A stretch of 64,000 nt of DNA, from positions 1-64,000 of the forward strand of contig SCHM01000007.1 in NCBI GenBank assembly GCA_004123355.1. The letters run 5' to 3'. Below, in pieces: positions 1 through 11,561 of this stretch (within the stretch, counting starts at the first letter, position 1; each line of letters starts with the position of its first letter). The notes beneath the pieces are model-generated. The model had not been told where the DNA came from. It worked only from the letters and a program-made list of their open reading frames with translations, and ran no database searches. A program made the translations under genes and the position numbers. This DNA comes from Amphirosellinia nigrospora. Lineage: Eukaryota > Ascomycota > Sordariomycetes > Xylariales > Xylariaceae.

Positions 1-465
1 CAAGTTTTACTAAACTTGCGATATAATATATAAATATTAGATGCCGGTCGAGTTCGGCAACTCGTATACTGGCAATAGTTAGGGGAAAGGAAAAGAGGAA
101 GAAATTCAAATGAAACCCGTTGGCATTGAGGGATTATTCGGGGCCAGACTGTTCTTGGGCCTCGCGTCTTGGATTGTTAACCCAGCTGATGCCCCCAGTT
201 AACACCACCTGGAGTGTCAAAGCGATAGGCGTAAGGGAGGGAGGGTGGTTCTAATAAACAGACTATGGTGTGCAAAAGGAAGGGACGGTCGTATGTGCGT
301 TTGGGCTGCCATTGGCTGGTATCACACCTAACCGTCACCAACAATCCTGTCCGTGCGCGCGTGTGTGTGGATCTTCATAAGATCGAGGGATTCTTAGGAC
401 TCAGAGGGCCATTTATGGACATTTCCATGCAGTACAGTTGATATATCATAATTTAGAAAATATGA

Positions 466-1086
466 CAGGAGAAAAGAGGCGAGGGGCAAGCGCTAGCCAA
501 GGCAGCCCAAATATGGTCGAGGCTTGATGCTCGATTTAAAAATGAAGTGATTGATAATCCTGCGTACAAATATGCAACAGATTCCGCGCCGCGAATCGAA
601 GCAGTAGCTCGAGGTATTCTACCAAGGCATCCCGGCTATGTAAGCGATCTAGACACTCACTTGAACTTGATTAATCCAACTACTACTCCAATCTTAGCAA
701 CATGGTCTCTTTTTTCAATAACGAGAACGGCTACCTCTACGAATGGCTAGCCAGTATAGATGATGCGACGAACCGTATCGTACTCCCAGATCTCCAAGCG
801 GATATAGACACGGCTTCAACGTCGCCAGATTTGACATTTTATCCATCAACCCATACGAAGGGGTTTTCTTTCATGAGCATAGAGACAATGAGCAAGATCA
901 ACGATTTTATGACAAGAGCCGAGCGAGCAATGGATGATATGAAGGTAGACATTCGGGGTTTTCGGCCCATATGATTGGTCTGCTTAGAGGATGGGGCCTT
1001 CTCCCTGCTACCCCAAACACTACTCTAGTCGACGAGGAGATGGGTCATGCTGTCGCGGCCACGGGTGTTGCACAGAATACCTGCTA
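466..1086 (+). CDS. Unrecognised gene fragment(s), possibly spliced
   Basis: Two overlapping open stretches look coding. The first (466-750) contains ALAKAAQIWSRLDARF. The second (702-974) starts with an ATG and contains LPDLQADIDTASTSPDLTFY and a charged C-terminus. A third open piece ends at a TAA near 1086 and could be joined through a short GT..AG gap around 930-975. I recognise no family, signal peptide or membrane segment. Both pieces have amino-acid composition typical of soluble proteins, but no start for the first piece is convincing because a stop lies at 463. This could be a relic or a mis-framed short gene. Confidence 0.28.
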
Positions 1087-3660
1087 AAATGGAAGGTATA
1101 CAAGCGTACTATTCAGCTACTTAACTATATGATAGAGTAGGTGGGATGACCTATTTATATACACGATGGATGCCTTTGTGCCCCTTGTACAGTACCTGTG
1201 GTGACTCCTTGACCTAGTATTACTTCAGCAATACCATGGCCATTACGGGATTAGGAGGTCACGTGACAGAGGGTGTCTGCGAGCTTGCGTAAGGCCGCAC
1301 AGCATGGTTTCGATATCGCAGAAAGATAGATACAGTTTATAATTAGACTCGAGATTAATTTATCTATTTTTTACCGTCATTGCTATATAAAAAGACGACC
1401 ATCAATGTACCACAAAACTTACAACAGGATTCGAGCTTCTATAATAATACTAAAGCACTAGCTTTCCCGACGTAGCATCAACATTGTCTAACTCACGAGT
1501 GCCTTGCAAATTATCCAAACTCCACAGACGCTTGCGAAGATGCAACTATCTTTTAGACAGGTAGCTGCATTGTGATGGATGCAGCTAAATCTTAGTGTGA
1601 ATAGATAGATAGTTGCACTCTGCCTAGGGCAGACCTGGGGCCTCTTCTCCCAGATTAAGTCCTACACTAGGTATATACGCTGTCAGCTTCGGCAACTCTT
1701 AACCGAGTGGAGGAAATAGCGGGGGGGGGCGGGGGGGGGGGGGGGGGGAGATTGGAGTAGCGTACCATTGTGTCGGGTCGGTTTCGTTTACATCGGTCGA
1801 AGATCGACAAGCTGACGAGTACATGGCATGCGAACCTCGTAAAAACATACGATTATTTGTATATCTCGTTATGTCCTTGCTAGCGGCACCCGAAAGTGGA
1901 TTGTGAAGAAAGCTTGGATATTGGCCGGCCAGCAGAGTGCGAGGCTGACCTCGATCTCGTCGCAACGCGCATACCTGGCCGTGACCAAGACAAAGACACG
2001 TCGGCTCTCTACTATGTGCCGGCGTTGCCCGCATGTAAGCGCCGTGCCGACCCGCCAGGACAAGACCTAATGCATCTTGAATCTAAAAGGGAAATAGCGT
2101 TGTCAGGTGCAAGGGTCCAACGGAGGTCCAACGGACCTACACTAGGTAGATACCTTTATAAGTAAGTATGTATTGGATGAATGAGTGTGTATTATTACGA
2201 CTCGACCAGCGAGTGCCCAGCCAGCTGTGACTAAAGTGTAGGGGAGAAGGTAAGTCCAAATGAGTGCCCTGAGCCCCAGCGATATGCCCTTATACCCTCT
2301 AGCGTCCGTTTGTAGACCCCACAGTATGTAGTACAGTGTTGGTCGGTCGTCCATAGACTTATAGGAAATACAACAACTATTGAGACCACCTTACTTACTT
2401 ACAGACCCCTAATAAGCCAAGACTTTTAGTGTATTAATAGGGCTGTATGTTACATGGTATAGTTAATCATTAATTAGGAAGGTGTGGAAGAATTATCTAA
2501 TTATGCCATTATCGCGGCTGTGTCGATTCTACAATCCCCATCTATAGTGATTCCAGTTCTAAACTCGGGAACTTTAGAATATAGGCTGGCAGCTTAAGCA
2601 CCCTTGATTGTGAAATCAGCCTCTCTATCCGCTTTAGCTCCAACTAGATATCATTGCCAGTCTCGCCTTTGTTAGCCCTAGTTATGACCTCGCGGCCAAC
2701 ATGGAGTATGCGAGGATTCTACCAGGGTCAGCAACTCGAGCTTCGATTCACGTCGGACCCGGGACCTTACAATATCATTTCTGGCAGGGGGAAAATTCCT
2801 GTTCGGCTTTGACGGGAATATCTCGTGGTCGCCATTCGTCTTGTCTTGGGCAACCAACGTAACGTTCAGATTGAACAGGTGGGCATATTCGATAATCTTG
2901 CTTTGTAATGACATGGCTCGTCTTTTGCGCATAACCCTGAGTCAATTGCCCATCTTGGCTTTGTGTTCTAGTAGTGCTCTTGATTTCTAAGGGGTGGGAG
3001 TGATAGGAGGCGAACGAGAACGAGGAAGAAGAGGTTGGGTGGTAGTATTTGCCCGTGACTTTGATGGTTTTTTCCGACAGCAGCATTATAAAATCGCCGC
3101 CATGCCAATATATACTTGAAGTGACACACACACATGAGGACATATGCGCGCATAGGCTTGCTCTCACTCACACACATGCGTCCTTCTCTCATCCAACCTG
3201 AGACATCTTCATGAGCGCTTAATTAGCCGCCGTGCCATGGAAAGGCCGTTTCTAGCAACGTCTTTTAAAAGAGAGTGTATACTCCGATTTGCCCTTTATT
3301 ACCTACTATGTTTAAGGTCATGCTCAGTCCTATAGAGGGGTGACTAAAATAACATGAACGCTTTTATTCCAAGGTGAGCTAATCAATCAAAGGGGTGCTG
3401 TCTACCAACACTCAACCCGGGCAGTGCATTCTACATCCAAAAAATAGGCGCTAGCAGGTCTCGGCGTCCGGTATAAAACCTGCCCGTAACCTGCCTCCTT
3501 GTCCTAAGATAATACTTAGTAATCACTTTTCTCTCTCAAGTACAACCTAAGCAGTCCAACCAAGGCTTAGGAAGATCGCGTACAGCAACAACCCAAGTTT
3601 ATACAACAAAGCTATCATTCTTCTCATTCTCTTTATTCTCAAACACGCTTCGGTCACCTA
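1087..3660. other. Intergenic, no supported gene
   Basis: The open frames here are short, overlap on opposite strands and have low-complexity compositions. The stretch holds a G-run (1721-1748), a CA/CT-rich patch near 3120-3190 and AT-rich DNA near 1330-1450. The CT-rich stretch at 3600-3677 looks like the promoter and leader of the gene starting at 3678. Confidence 0.5.
1721..1748 (+). repeat. Guanine homopolymer run
   Basis: Nine G, one C, then eighteen G in a row. This is a low-complexity run able to form G-quadruplex-like structures and prone to sequencing error. It makes spurious proline/glycine-rich frames on both strands. Confidence 0.9.
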
Positions 3661-3677
3661 TACCAACGCCTCGTATC

Positions 3678-4208
3678 ATGTCGGACACATACCATCCTAC
3701 CGAGACTACTATAGCTCCTGAGTCTCTCCTGCTCCCTAGAATGGATCGAAACGTCCAGGAATCCAACATCAACTCGGATGATTTGGAACTGCTTCTTTCC
3801 TCCTCCCAAGACATCGGCTATGATGTAGGCCTCCAACTACCCGACTTCTCCTTCGATGCCTCCGCCGTAGATCTGCCGAGCACGTCCAATCCCAACCCCA
3901 ACCTCGTATGGGACCTGTTGCTCCTAAACCACCCACCAGCCGATCATTCCGACCATCTTGCCGTGGATACTTTGACCTATCACGTCCAATCCCTCGACAC
4001 CGAAGTCTGATCTTTGGGTGCTCGCCTCTAAGCTCTCGAGACACAACATCAACAAGGTTACAATATGATAGAAGAATTCATAAAGTGGGCCGGGGAGATG
4101 GAAAAGCACTGTCAAGAGACGAATGATACTGTATTCAAGCTATCAGAAATGGTTCGTGCTGTTCTTGAAAACAGAAAACCAACAGACGGGCCGATCAAGC
4201 GGGGATAG
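3678..4208 (+). CDS. Small acidic hypothetical protein, probably spliced
   Basis: An ATG follows a pyrimidine-rich leader typical of fungal promoters. The first open stretch (3678-4010) encodes an acidic, Ser/Pro/Leu-rich segment with NSDDLELLLSSSQDI. The same frame reopens after two stops (4008 and 4029) at about 4038-4208 and encodes a helical, charged segment including MIEEFIKWAGEMEKHC, ending in TAG. A short intron across the two stops would join them, but I cannot choose the donor with confidence. The acidic N-terminus plus amphipathic helix would suit a small transcription-related protein, but that is a guess from composition and no family is recognised. Confidence 0.4.
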
Positions 4209-4249
4209 GTACGAATTTTATGAAGCGACAGATTCCATCTTAAAGGATA

Positions 4250-5250
4250 CATCATCGCACTGCTGTGCAATTCCCTAATAGAAAATCTAGACGTTCTCTG
4301 TCTTTGCCTTCTTTCTATTGAAGGTTTGAAGGATAGAAGACATAATTGGGAGTGTTTTTTGGTTTCGTTCAGCAGAACTATGGTTGTTGATAGTTTTTTC
4401 TTGGCAGTTCGTATGTCTTGTTGCAAGGTTCGCGAGTCATGTTCTAGTTTGTACAATTCTAATATATCTTCGGTACGCTGTATATCTTCGAGTCGGTGCA
4501 AGATATCCTAAAATAATAAGTTAATAGTGGCTATGATTACCAACTCAGTCGAGCATGGGCAGAGTTTATCGGGAGGCCTACTTTATTATTAGACTAGAAT
4601 ATAAGATAATAGTTTCAAGTCGGCCAAGTGAACAGCAGCGTTGTTGTTTCTAGCCGCATAAAAAGAACAAGCAACATTACATAGAGGGACTATACTAAGT
4701 AACTATTTTTGAGCTCTTAAGAGCCAGCCCCGTTGCAAAAGCTGACGGGGTCGAGACAGACTGTGTCCGCCGCCCAAAGCAAGGGAACAGAGACATCCAG
4801 GCCTCGCGTTTGCTTCATAAAAAGCCATCCTATGTAATGCCTGGGTTTTCTTGGGGCTTGTCTAGGATAGGTGCCAGCTTTGAGATGCCCTGGGAGTACT
4901 TTAACGCCATACTACGAAAATAGGCCTCCCCGCGTGCCGCGTCTCCCAGCTCTTTCTGCAAGCATTCGGATCTTTCGTAGGCCAGCTTCGGCTTTTCATC
5001 AAAACTCAATCGTAATTGAACCTCGGCGTCTAGCTGTGACCGGAGAGCATATAGCTTCTGAGAGAGGTAGTCATTCTGGGTCTGGAGTTCGCTAATCTGC
5101 GACGTGAAGCTCCTGGGTTCGGGATAGATAGAGCTCTGCTGCGGATCAGTAAGAATAGACAAGTTGGATGTAGATAGATATACTTACAAATATGCTCTGA
5201 CCTGAAAAGTCCCGAGGCGATTCCGGTACACTGCTGTTGTTTTTACACGT
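4250..5250 (-). pseudogene. Unrecognised coiled-coil protein, 3' exons
   Basis: On the minus strand, 5160-4830 encodes SELQTQNDYLSQKLYALRSQ and further heptad-like sequence. It is preceded by a good intron, GTAAGT...CTTACTGAT...CAG, whose upstream exon reads RDFSGQSIF in phase. A second open piece (4510-4300) follows an acceptor TTTTAG and again reads as coiled coil (LEHDSRTLQQDIRTAKKKL). No start codon is visible: a stop lies a few codons upstream of the first exon, and the 5.3-kb MITE begins within 60 bases. The open piece at 5948-6250 beyond the MITE may be the missing 5' part. Function unknown. Confidence 0.4.
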
Positions 5251-5306
5251 CGTTCATAAGGGGTTTCGGAAACTCTTGGACACTCTGGTGTTCTTGAAAT
5301 GATATA

Positions 5307-5891
5307 GGCAATTGATACGGGGGCATGACCTTAGGGGGGCATGACTTTTATAACCCTTGTATTAGATATTTAAAAAATTCCGAAAAATATAGACAAAATA
5401 CTCGAATTTCTGTTATTTTTTGCTCTATAAATGGTATAGCTTAGGGTTTTATAGCCCTAAGTGTGGCTGAGCTATACTTTAATCTATATTAAAATTTTGC
5501 TAAAAGTATAGTTTTTTGCAGTTTAGCCACAATTTAAGCCACTACTTAAAAGATATAAAAACCTAGATATTTTTGTTATTTCCGGGCTATATAACAATAT
5601 ATAGCCCTAAGCTCTAGCCACAAAAGTGGCTGAGATATAATATGTTATGCAACATAATGTAATTAACCGATTTTTTGCTTCAACTTGTATATAATAGGTA
5701 ATATCTCAGCCACACTTAGGGCTAGGGCTACAGACTTTATACCATAAAAAAGAGCAAAAGATAACAAAAATTAAGGTGTTTTAACTTTAATTTTATGATT
5801 TTTTTATGTGGCTGATATGTGGCTAAGTAAAAGTCATGCCCCCTAAGGTCATGCCCCCGTATCCATTCTTCATGCCCCCGTATCAATTGCC
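5307..5891. mobile_element. 585-bp MITE with 8-bp target duplication
   Basis: Terminal inverted repeats begin GGCAATTGATACGGGGGCAT and run about 43 bases before the AT-rich interior. The right arm carries an extra duplication of roughly 21 bases. The element is flanked on both sides by ATGATATA (5299-5306 and 5892-5899), a perfect 8-bp target site duplication. Inside, a second inverted pair based on CTAAGTGTGGCTGAG (near 5457 and 5705) makes the whole element fold back. It has no coding capacity. An 8-bp duplication is usual for hAT, P and Merlin elements. The termini do not match the common hAT CAGNG pattern, so the superfamily is open. Confidence 0.85.
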
Positions 5892-5947
5892 ATGATATAT
5901 TGTGCTCTGTAAGTTTCGAAAGTAGGAAAGAAAAAAAAAGCATGGTC

Positions 5948-6250
5948 CTAAAAATCACTCACTGTCCGAACTACCTCGAAAGCGACACCAACATTGTTGC
6001 ACAAGTCTTTGTACGCTCGGATCGAGTAATCGCTCAGATTTTTGGGGAAAAGATGTTGCATTTCTGGCAGCATCTTCCACGCATATCGATCTTCGCGAGT
6101 TGTATGAAATCTCACCTGCGATGGGCTAAGACGAAGACCGAGCTTCGCTTCTAGTGCTCTCGAATTAGCATCGATAAAGGCTCGAGCCGAAAAAAGCCCT
6201 TGCCGATATATTAAGCGAGCATCGTCCGGCACTTGATGCGCCACCTTCCG
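5948..6250 (-). pseudogene. Unrecognised coding fragment beside the MITE
   Basis: An open minus-strand stretch encodes about 98 residues with natural composition (for example RAFIDANSRALEAKLGLRLS and a C-terminal VGVAFEVVRTVSDF). No ATG lies at its left edge and a stop sits a few codons upstream. It ends in TAG 57 bases from the MITE, so it may be the upstream part of the coiled-coil gene at 4.2-5.2 kb. I recognise no domain. Confidence 0.35.
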
Positions 6251-6456
6251 CGCTCCATGTTACTCAGCTTCTTTGGTATATCCATGGTTTTCACTGTACT
6301 TATTGATAATGTATCTTGATCATTCGATTGTTTTGAAATTTTATTTCTTATTACTGGCAGTATCTGTTGGGTGTCCGGTTCCAGCCTACCCCTGGCCAGA
6401 ATTGGACATGGGGATAGTTTGTGCACCGAGTCTGTCCGACATCTTTTTCGAACTAC

Positions 6457-8470
6457 CTATACAGCTTGTTTGGAACAACACTCAAAGACGAATTGCGACT
6501 CTCTGTCCTGGCTTTCTATTTTGATCTTCTTGGCAGGGCTGCCGCTTTCGAGCTCGGCGCTTGCCTCTCTCTTGGGTCTTTTCTCGGCCGCCCCCCAAAG
6601 CCTGAGCGGGATGCGATGCACATCGTACATGTGATGGCTGAACGAATGCGCGTCGCATAGTTCGGTACAGCGTTGATCTGGACATCGCGCTAGCCACACT
6701 ATGATATGAGAGCGGATGTGCTCCTCCCACTGCTTCGGAGCGCAGAATGGACGTAGGCGCCTCGCAGCAGCAAGGCGCGAATCCCATAGGCAGAAAGGGC
6801 AGTATCCCGGCAGGAAAGTGCTCTCGATCTTTTGCTATCCTAGCTCTACGGGAAGAGGCTCCTGTTGCAGATGATGGCGACAATCCTTTTCCAAGGCCAC
6901 CAAGTCCAAGAACCACTCGTTATAGGAGAAACAAAACTCGGCAAACGGAGAGTTCCTCTTTTTACATTCGTACACGTGCAATTAAGACCTGATTTGTTAG
7001 TGATGTGATATTAGTGAATCGGACGCGTAGACTCACGGCTTCGACATCCGACATGAACAATGGTTTGGATCGAGTCCTGGGCGATCCACCTCCTTTTTGC
7101 TCGTATAGAGATCGATTAGGGTATCGAGCGCCGCTTTCCTGATCGAGATTCGAATAGGCGCGTCTGTGAGCAGGAGATCGGCTAGTTTTCGACGTGATGA
7201 CAGGATGGGCCGCAGGCGGTGGAACGAGTGGTCTAACTCCCCGACAGGCGTATATTTGAGACCCGACTTGAGCTTGCGTGGACATTTCTTTCTGCAGCTT
7301 TCGCAAGGCCTTCCGTTCTATCGCTTTCAAATTTCTCCTCAGCTTACGGTCCGGGTGTGCGAGGATGTCGTCGGATTCGTCCAACGACGGGTCTCCCTCC
7401 TCGAAGTTGGGCTTGACGGTGCTTGATCCTTCTTCGGACCTGCGGCCGCGTTTAGCAGCTGATAGTACCGAAATCTGAGCCAAGATCTCTTGATAATCTC
7501 TTGACTGGCTGAGTTGGTGGATCTGGTTCTTTGCCTCTGGGTGTCCGAGTACATGGGTTCGAATCTGGACTCGTAAGCGCAATGATCCCTCCGTATGGTT
7601 AGGTTATGACAAGAGAAAAGTATACTAACATTATTAAGGCCTTCTGCTCTATAGTAATGGAGACTTGGGGGATCTGGAAAGCCCGCCCTGATCTCCGCCG
7701 CCCGCAGCTCCCTGGTCAAGGCGTTCGCCGTTAGTATCTTTTCGCTGGGGCCTAAGAAGATCGGACGATTTCGGACGCTCGGGTGCCAGTGGACGAGGAT
7801 CTGGGTCTGGTCGACTTTCAGGCTCAGGAGCTGGGAGAGGCCCTCGGTTCTACGATAGTCTCTTAAGGCCCCCTCTGCGTAGAAGATGACCAGGAAAATA
7901 GCATAGGGTTCATATAGAGTGGTTGACGTTCAAAGACGCCACCCTCGTGTATGTTGGGGGTTGGTCTGTACAGTCATCAGTTTTCCCATGATGCTGTCAG
8001 ACGGTTCTGGGACGCTTTACATACAGCTTGCTAGATAAATGATGATGCCCTTCTAATTTTTTAGTTACTTATAATGCAAATTCCGATTCGCCACGCTCGT
8101 TGCGGAAAGGTATAAGAATATTGTCCTGGACGGCTTGTGAGCTTTCTCTCTCTCTCACCGGCAGTCTGATACGGAAATGTGTGCACCTTATAGTAGAGAC
8201 CGATTTCGCTTCCGCCCCGGGCCGAAGATTCGAGATAGTCTGAGGCGCGGGCGGTGGTGTATGCGGCAAGGGAAAAGACACGCGCAGAGGTCCACGCGCA
8301 GGCGCGGCTGAGCAAAGATCTTCTAATCGTGGCTTCAGAGGTATTCGCCGACCCAGATGAATGCGGCTGCGGTGGCGTGTTTCCTCGGCCCATGATCCGG
8401 TACGATATTAAGAGCCTTTCCCATCTCCCCTTTTGTTGCGATCAGCTGCGGAGAGAAAGTTAGCTACTAA
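6457..8470 (-). pseudogene. DUF3435 (FluG-type) tyrosine recombinase relic
   Basis: DUF3435 proteins are fungal tyrosine recombinases, and the family includes the captains that move Starship transposons. In order on the minus strand I see: LAAYTTARASDYLESSARGG followed by GLYYK (8270-8190), which fits the region with the first catalytic arginine; then IFLGPSEKILTANALTRELR and AGFPDPPSLHYYRAEGLN (7760-7640), typical of the second arginine region; an intron starting GTTAGT; and HVLGHPEAKNQIHQL with the conserved GH. A basic coiled segment follows, and then two C2H2-like fingers (CPFC..H.R.H near 6830 and CPDQRC..HHMYDVH near 6690) as in longer family members. The N-terminus is missing or unreadable. 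Several frame changes and a TAG before the fingers mean it is not a working gene. The reading frame ends at 6457. Confidence 0.75.
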
Positions 8471-10129
8471 ATTACTGGCCGGCGGCATACGGGGGCACGA
8501 ACGCGTGAAATCATTGTCATATGCTTTGCCGGTATCTCGCCTCGTTCTCTGTTATATCCGGCCGTGAATTTCTTCCAATACGATCTGATTCCTTGCCATG
8601 AGAGGGTTTCATGGGGCTCCTTTCTCAACCTTATGTCGTGCCCTAGGCGTAATATAAACTCTTTAATATCCTGGAGGGGCTCAACTTTTCGCGGTCAGAA
8701 TTCGTGGTTGCTGAACATAGTTAAGACAGAGTAGGAGATGGGACTTGTTTGAAAAACTCACAAGTCATCCCAGTTTTAAAGCTAACAAGCGTAGTCATTT
8801 TCTATACATAGCTCTACATTCTTAAGGACTGGTTTATCGTTTAATAGGGCGAGGTCGATTTTTAAACCTACTTGGCCCTTCATATAATTTCTCCTCTGCG
8901 GCCCTCTCTTGGACTTTATTTTCGTAGAATTCATAATGAGGCAAGTGTTTTATATATGTTAGAAGTTGAGGTTGAAGTATGAAGGTAAAGGTAAAAGTGT
9001 AGAGAATGAGGCAGTCTAATAAATGCCACAGCGAGGTCACGTCTCCGTCCTGGTCAACTCTTTGGTCTTCTATTAATAGCACTATCCTATTGGCTAACCG
9101 CGTGTACAGCGCCTACAATATGTTTCTCCCTTATCAGATGAGGACTAATTTTTTATTCTTCATAAATATCTCTTTATATTGCTTTGACGTGTCATGCTGC
9201 CTAGTCACCTACAATGTTCGACATCGCGGATTTTCACCTGGCCCGCGAGATTCCCGAGAAGATTCGCACACGATAGCTTTTCATGAACCAGGCCACAGTC
9301 GGGGAGGAATTCAACACTAGTGAGGATCTTACAGAGTGTCAGCTGAAATCAGAGCTACGTAAACGCCGAACTGTCTACCTGATGCAGGATGGAACCGAGC
9401 TGCGGCTCTGTCGGGTAGGTAGGCGACCGGCAGAGGTGCAGAAGGGATGTAAGCATGAATTCTGAAATAAGGAAATAGCTTGAGTCCGAGCACGCGTATA
9501 TCTCGATATTCTTGACTAGCTTGGAGTGGCAGAGTTGGCGGATGTTCTGGGTATTTTCCTCGATGTCAGGTCCGGAGATGGTGCGGATCATAAAGCTCTG
9601 GCGCTGTAGTACGAGAAGTGATGACGCCGAACGAATGGCCGTATCGCATTCGATACCTCCTCTCGTAGTGGCTCCACGGCGATCCCGTGAGTACGGGGAT
9701 AAGAGAGACGTTGTCGCGACGATTTACATGTTTAACGGGAAATCGGCGATGGACCGACACCGGTTGAACATCGGTGAAATCTTGGGCGTTCTGGCCAATC
9801 AAACGTCGTCGCTGGAGCGTTTTGGGACAAAGCGTTGTCGAGGAAGGGAGTATGCCGGTCAGCAGTTGACATTTCGGATTAAAAATAAACGAGAATAATT
9901 GCACGAAAGCTTAACTCGAGTTAGGGTGCAGGTGCAGTCCCATTACCAGTGCCTTCTTTTTAACAGGATAGAAATAGATGGAGACGAGTATAAAATAGAC
10001 CGTTGTTGAGGGTGGCTGCTTCTAGCCTGTGTTCGGTTTCGGGACTATAGGACCGTCCACGCTCAACATTCCTCATGGGAAACCGAATGGAATTCATTCT
10101 ATGGCTTCTAGCAAAGAGGCTCCCACGGG
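8471..10129. other. Intergenic, only unassigned open frames
   Basis: AT-rich DNA at 8.7-9.2 kb and opposed open frames at 9.28-9.90 kb on both strands. One minus-strand frame reads SGPDIEENTQNIRQL and could be a coding relic. Neither strand gives a start, a domain or a consistent frame, so no gene is called. Confidence 0.4.
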
Positions 10130-11298
10130 ATGCATGAAATTCAAGATGCACAACTCGTAACGGCGTACTTCAATCTGGAGGCTCGGTCACGGCAGCTGAA
10201 CGCCGAAATATAGTGAAAATTCCAAGGCACTGCCAAGATCTCCTTGGACTGTCTTCTCTTCGACCCAGAAGGGGAGTTGAACAAGGAAAAGACCAACCGC
10301 TTTGTCGAGATTTCAAAGCGGGAAGGGTGCGATCGCTTGCACAACAGCCATGCTATTCCCGTAAATATCACCGCCGACTTGCTGTCGGCATCATTGCGGT
10401 TGTCGAACCTGAGTACGGTTGGTCTACGCAGCCCCGAGCCACCAATGCTCCGCCTTCCCATGGGTATGCATGTAAGCTGTCTTTATGGGAGGCATCGTGT
10501 GGAGGCGCTCCGGCGATTGAGACATCTTTCTCCTTGGTGGACGGTCAAGCTATACGTAGGTAGGTCGTGCTGACTCGGATCGGGGGCCAAGCTGGTGCTA
10601 ACCCTCCAGACCTTTCGCCAAAGGCCGTCCAGCTGCTAGTTGAGGATTTCGCCAAAGAAGGCCAATTTTCGGACGGGCACATAGTTGTAAAGATAGCAGT
10701 TACCCTCCCAACTCGATCGACGCCAACAGATGGTGGACGAGGCTTAGCAAAAGTAAGCCTGAGATACTGAGGAGGTTACTCAAGCATGCAGAACTTGGAC
10801 CTGCTCTCGGGCTCGTATTGCGGATCCCGGGCTTACGTTCTGGACTTCAGCTAGCCACCTGGAAGAAGATCATGCCTGAGAACGCAGTAGAGATGTGCCC
10901 TGTCTTGAGGCCATCTAAAGATCGCCCCCCATCTACCTCCCCTGGGGGTCACAGATATAAGGCCGCTAACTCGCGACTTCCTAGGAAGTCGTCTATTATC
11001 TTAAGCATATATACGATACGTGGTACCATATAATGGGGTCTACAGCCGCGCTTAAACTTGTAGACGACGATATAGTTCGCGAACTCGAACTCTGTGTCCT
11101 AGGCATATCGTATCGCGATAGTTTTTATGCTTCTAACGCAATACGGACAAATACAATATTTGTGACGGAGTAGCCCCACATTAGCTGAGGCGCGCCAGCA
11201 TCGCTGGCATGCTCAGGTAGAAGCAGAGCATACGGAACGTATTGGTAAGCTCGGGTATGGCCAAGCCCGTGAACGGGCTTGGTATGCTCGGTTTACCC

Positions 11299-11354
11299 TG
11301 ATGAAAACAAAAGTTCAGCTCTACCATTCAATTCGGTAAAGCAGTATTTCAACA
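11299..11354 (-). repeat. 3' LTR of the miniature element
   Basis: 56 bp, identical to 11562-11617 and to the solo copy at 58328-58383. On the minus strand it starts TGTTGAAATACTGC and ends TTTTGTTTTCATCA; the two T4 runs near its end could stop RNA polymerase III. Confidence 0.95.
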
Positions 11355-11363
11355 CTCCCCTCC
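11355..11363 (-). other. Polypurine tract of the miniature element
   Basis: On the minus strand GGAGGGGAG lies directly against the 3' LTR, where a plus-strand primer for reverse transcription is expected. Confidence 0.75.
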
Positions 11364-11430
11364 AGCTGTACGAACGCATTTTCGTGCGTGCAGGTGGACG
11401 TCACTGCGTCTCATCTACTGCCGCTACTGG

Positions 11431-11546
11431 GGATCGAACCCGTGGCTCTTTGGCCTGTACAATCTGAGTGGATAAGGTGGAGGTGATAATCCGCTGCTTT
11501 TGTGCCAAGAGGCTCTAACTAAGTCGACGCTCAACCCACTGAGCTA
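11431..11546 (-). promoter_or_regulatory. tRNA-like A and B boxes inside the element
   Basis: On the minus strand TAGCTCAGTGG (11546-11536) matches the RNA polymerase III A box and GGTTCGATCC (11440-11431) matches the B box. The spacing, about 95 bases between the boxes, is longer than in an intronless tRNA. The D-arm pairs (GCTC/GAGC), but the acceptor and anticodon stems do not, so this is a tRNA-derived promoter-like segment and not a working tRNA gene. Confidence 0.55.
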
Positions 11547-11547
11547 A

Positions 11548-11561
11548 CCGGGCTCATAACC
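11548..11561 (-). other. Primer-binding site, half-tRNA-iMet type
   Basis: GGTTATGAGCCCGG begins directly after the 5' LTR. Its complement contains GGGCTCATAACC, the anticodon stem-loop of eukaryotic initiator tRNA-Met with CAT as anticodon. Copia-like elements prime from a tRNA-iMet fragment cut in this loop. Confidence 0.75.

Noticed and set aside
1699-2165. Open frames around the G-run
   Set aside because: They depend on the homopolymer, overlap on both strands and have Pro/Gly/Arg bias without domains.
5948-8470. Extending the DUF3435 gene through the MITE to 4.2 kb
   Set aside because: The C2H2 tail typical of the family's C-terminus ends at 6457, so the downstream pieces belong to another gene.
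11421-11560. A functional tRNA (Lys-like) gene with intron on the minus strand
   Set aside because: The D-arm and B box match, but acceptor and anticodon stems do not pair and it lies wholly inside an LTR-bounded element; treated as tRNA-derived sequence.
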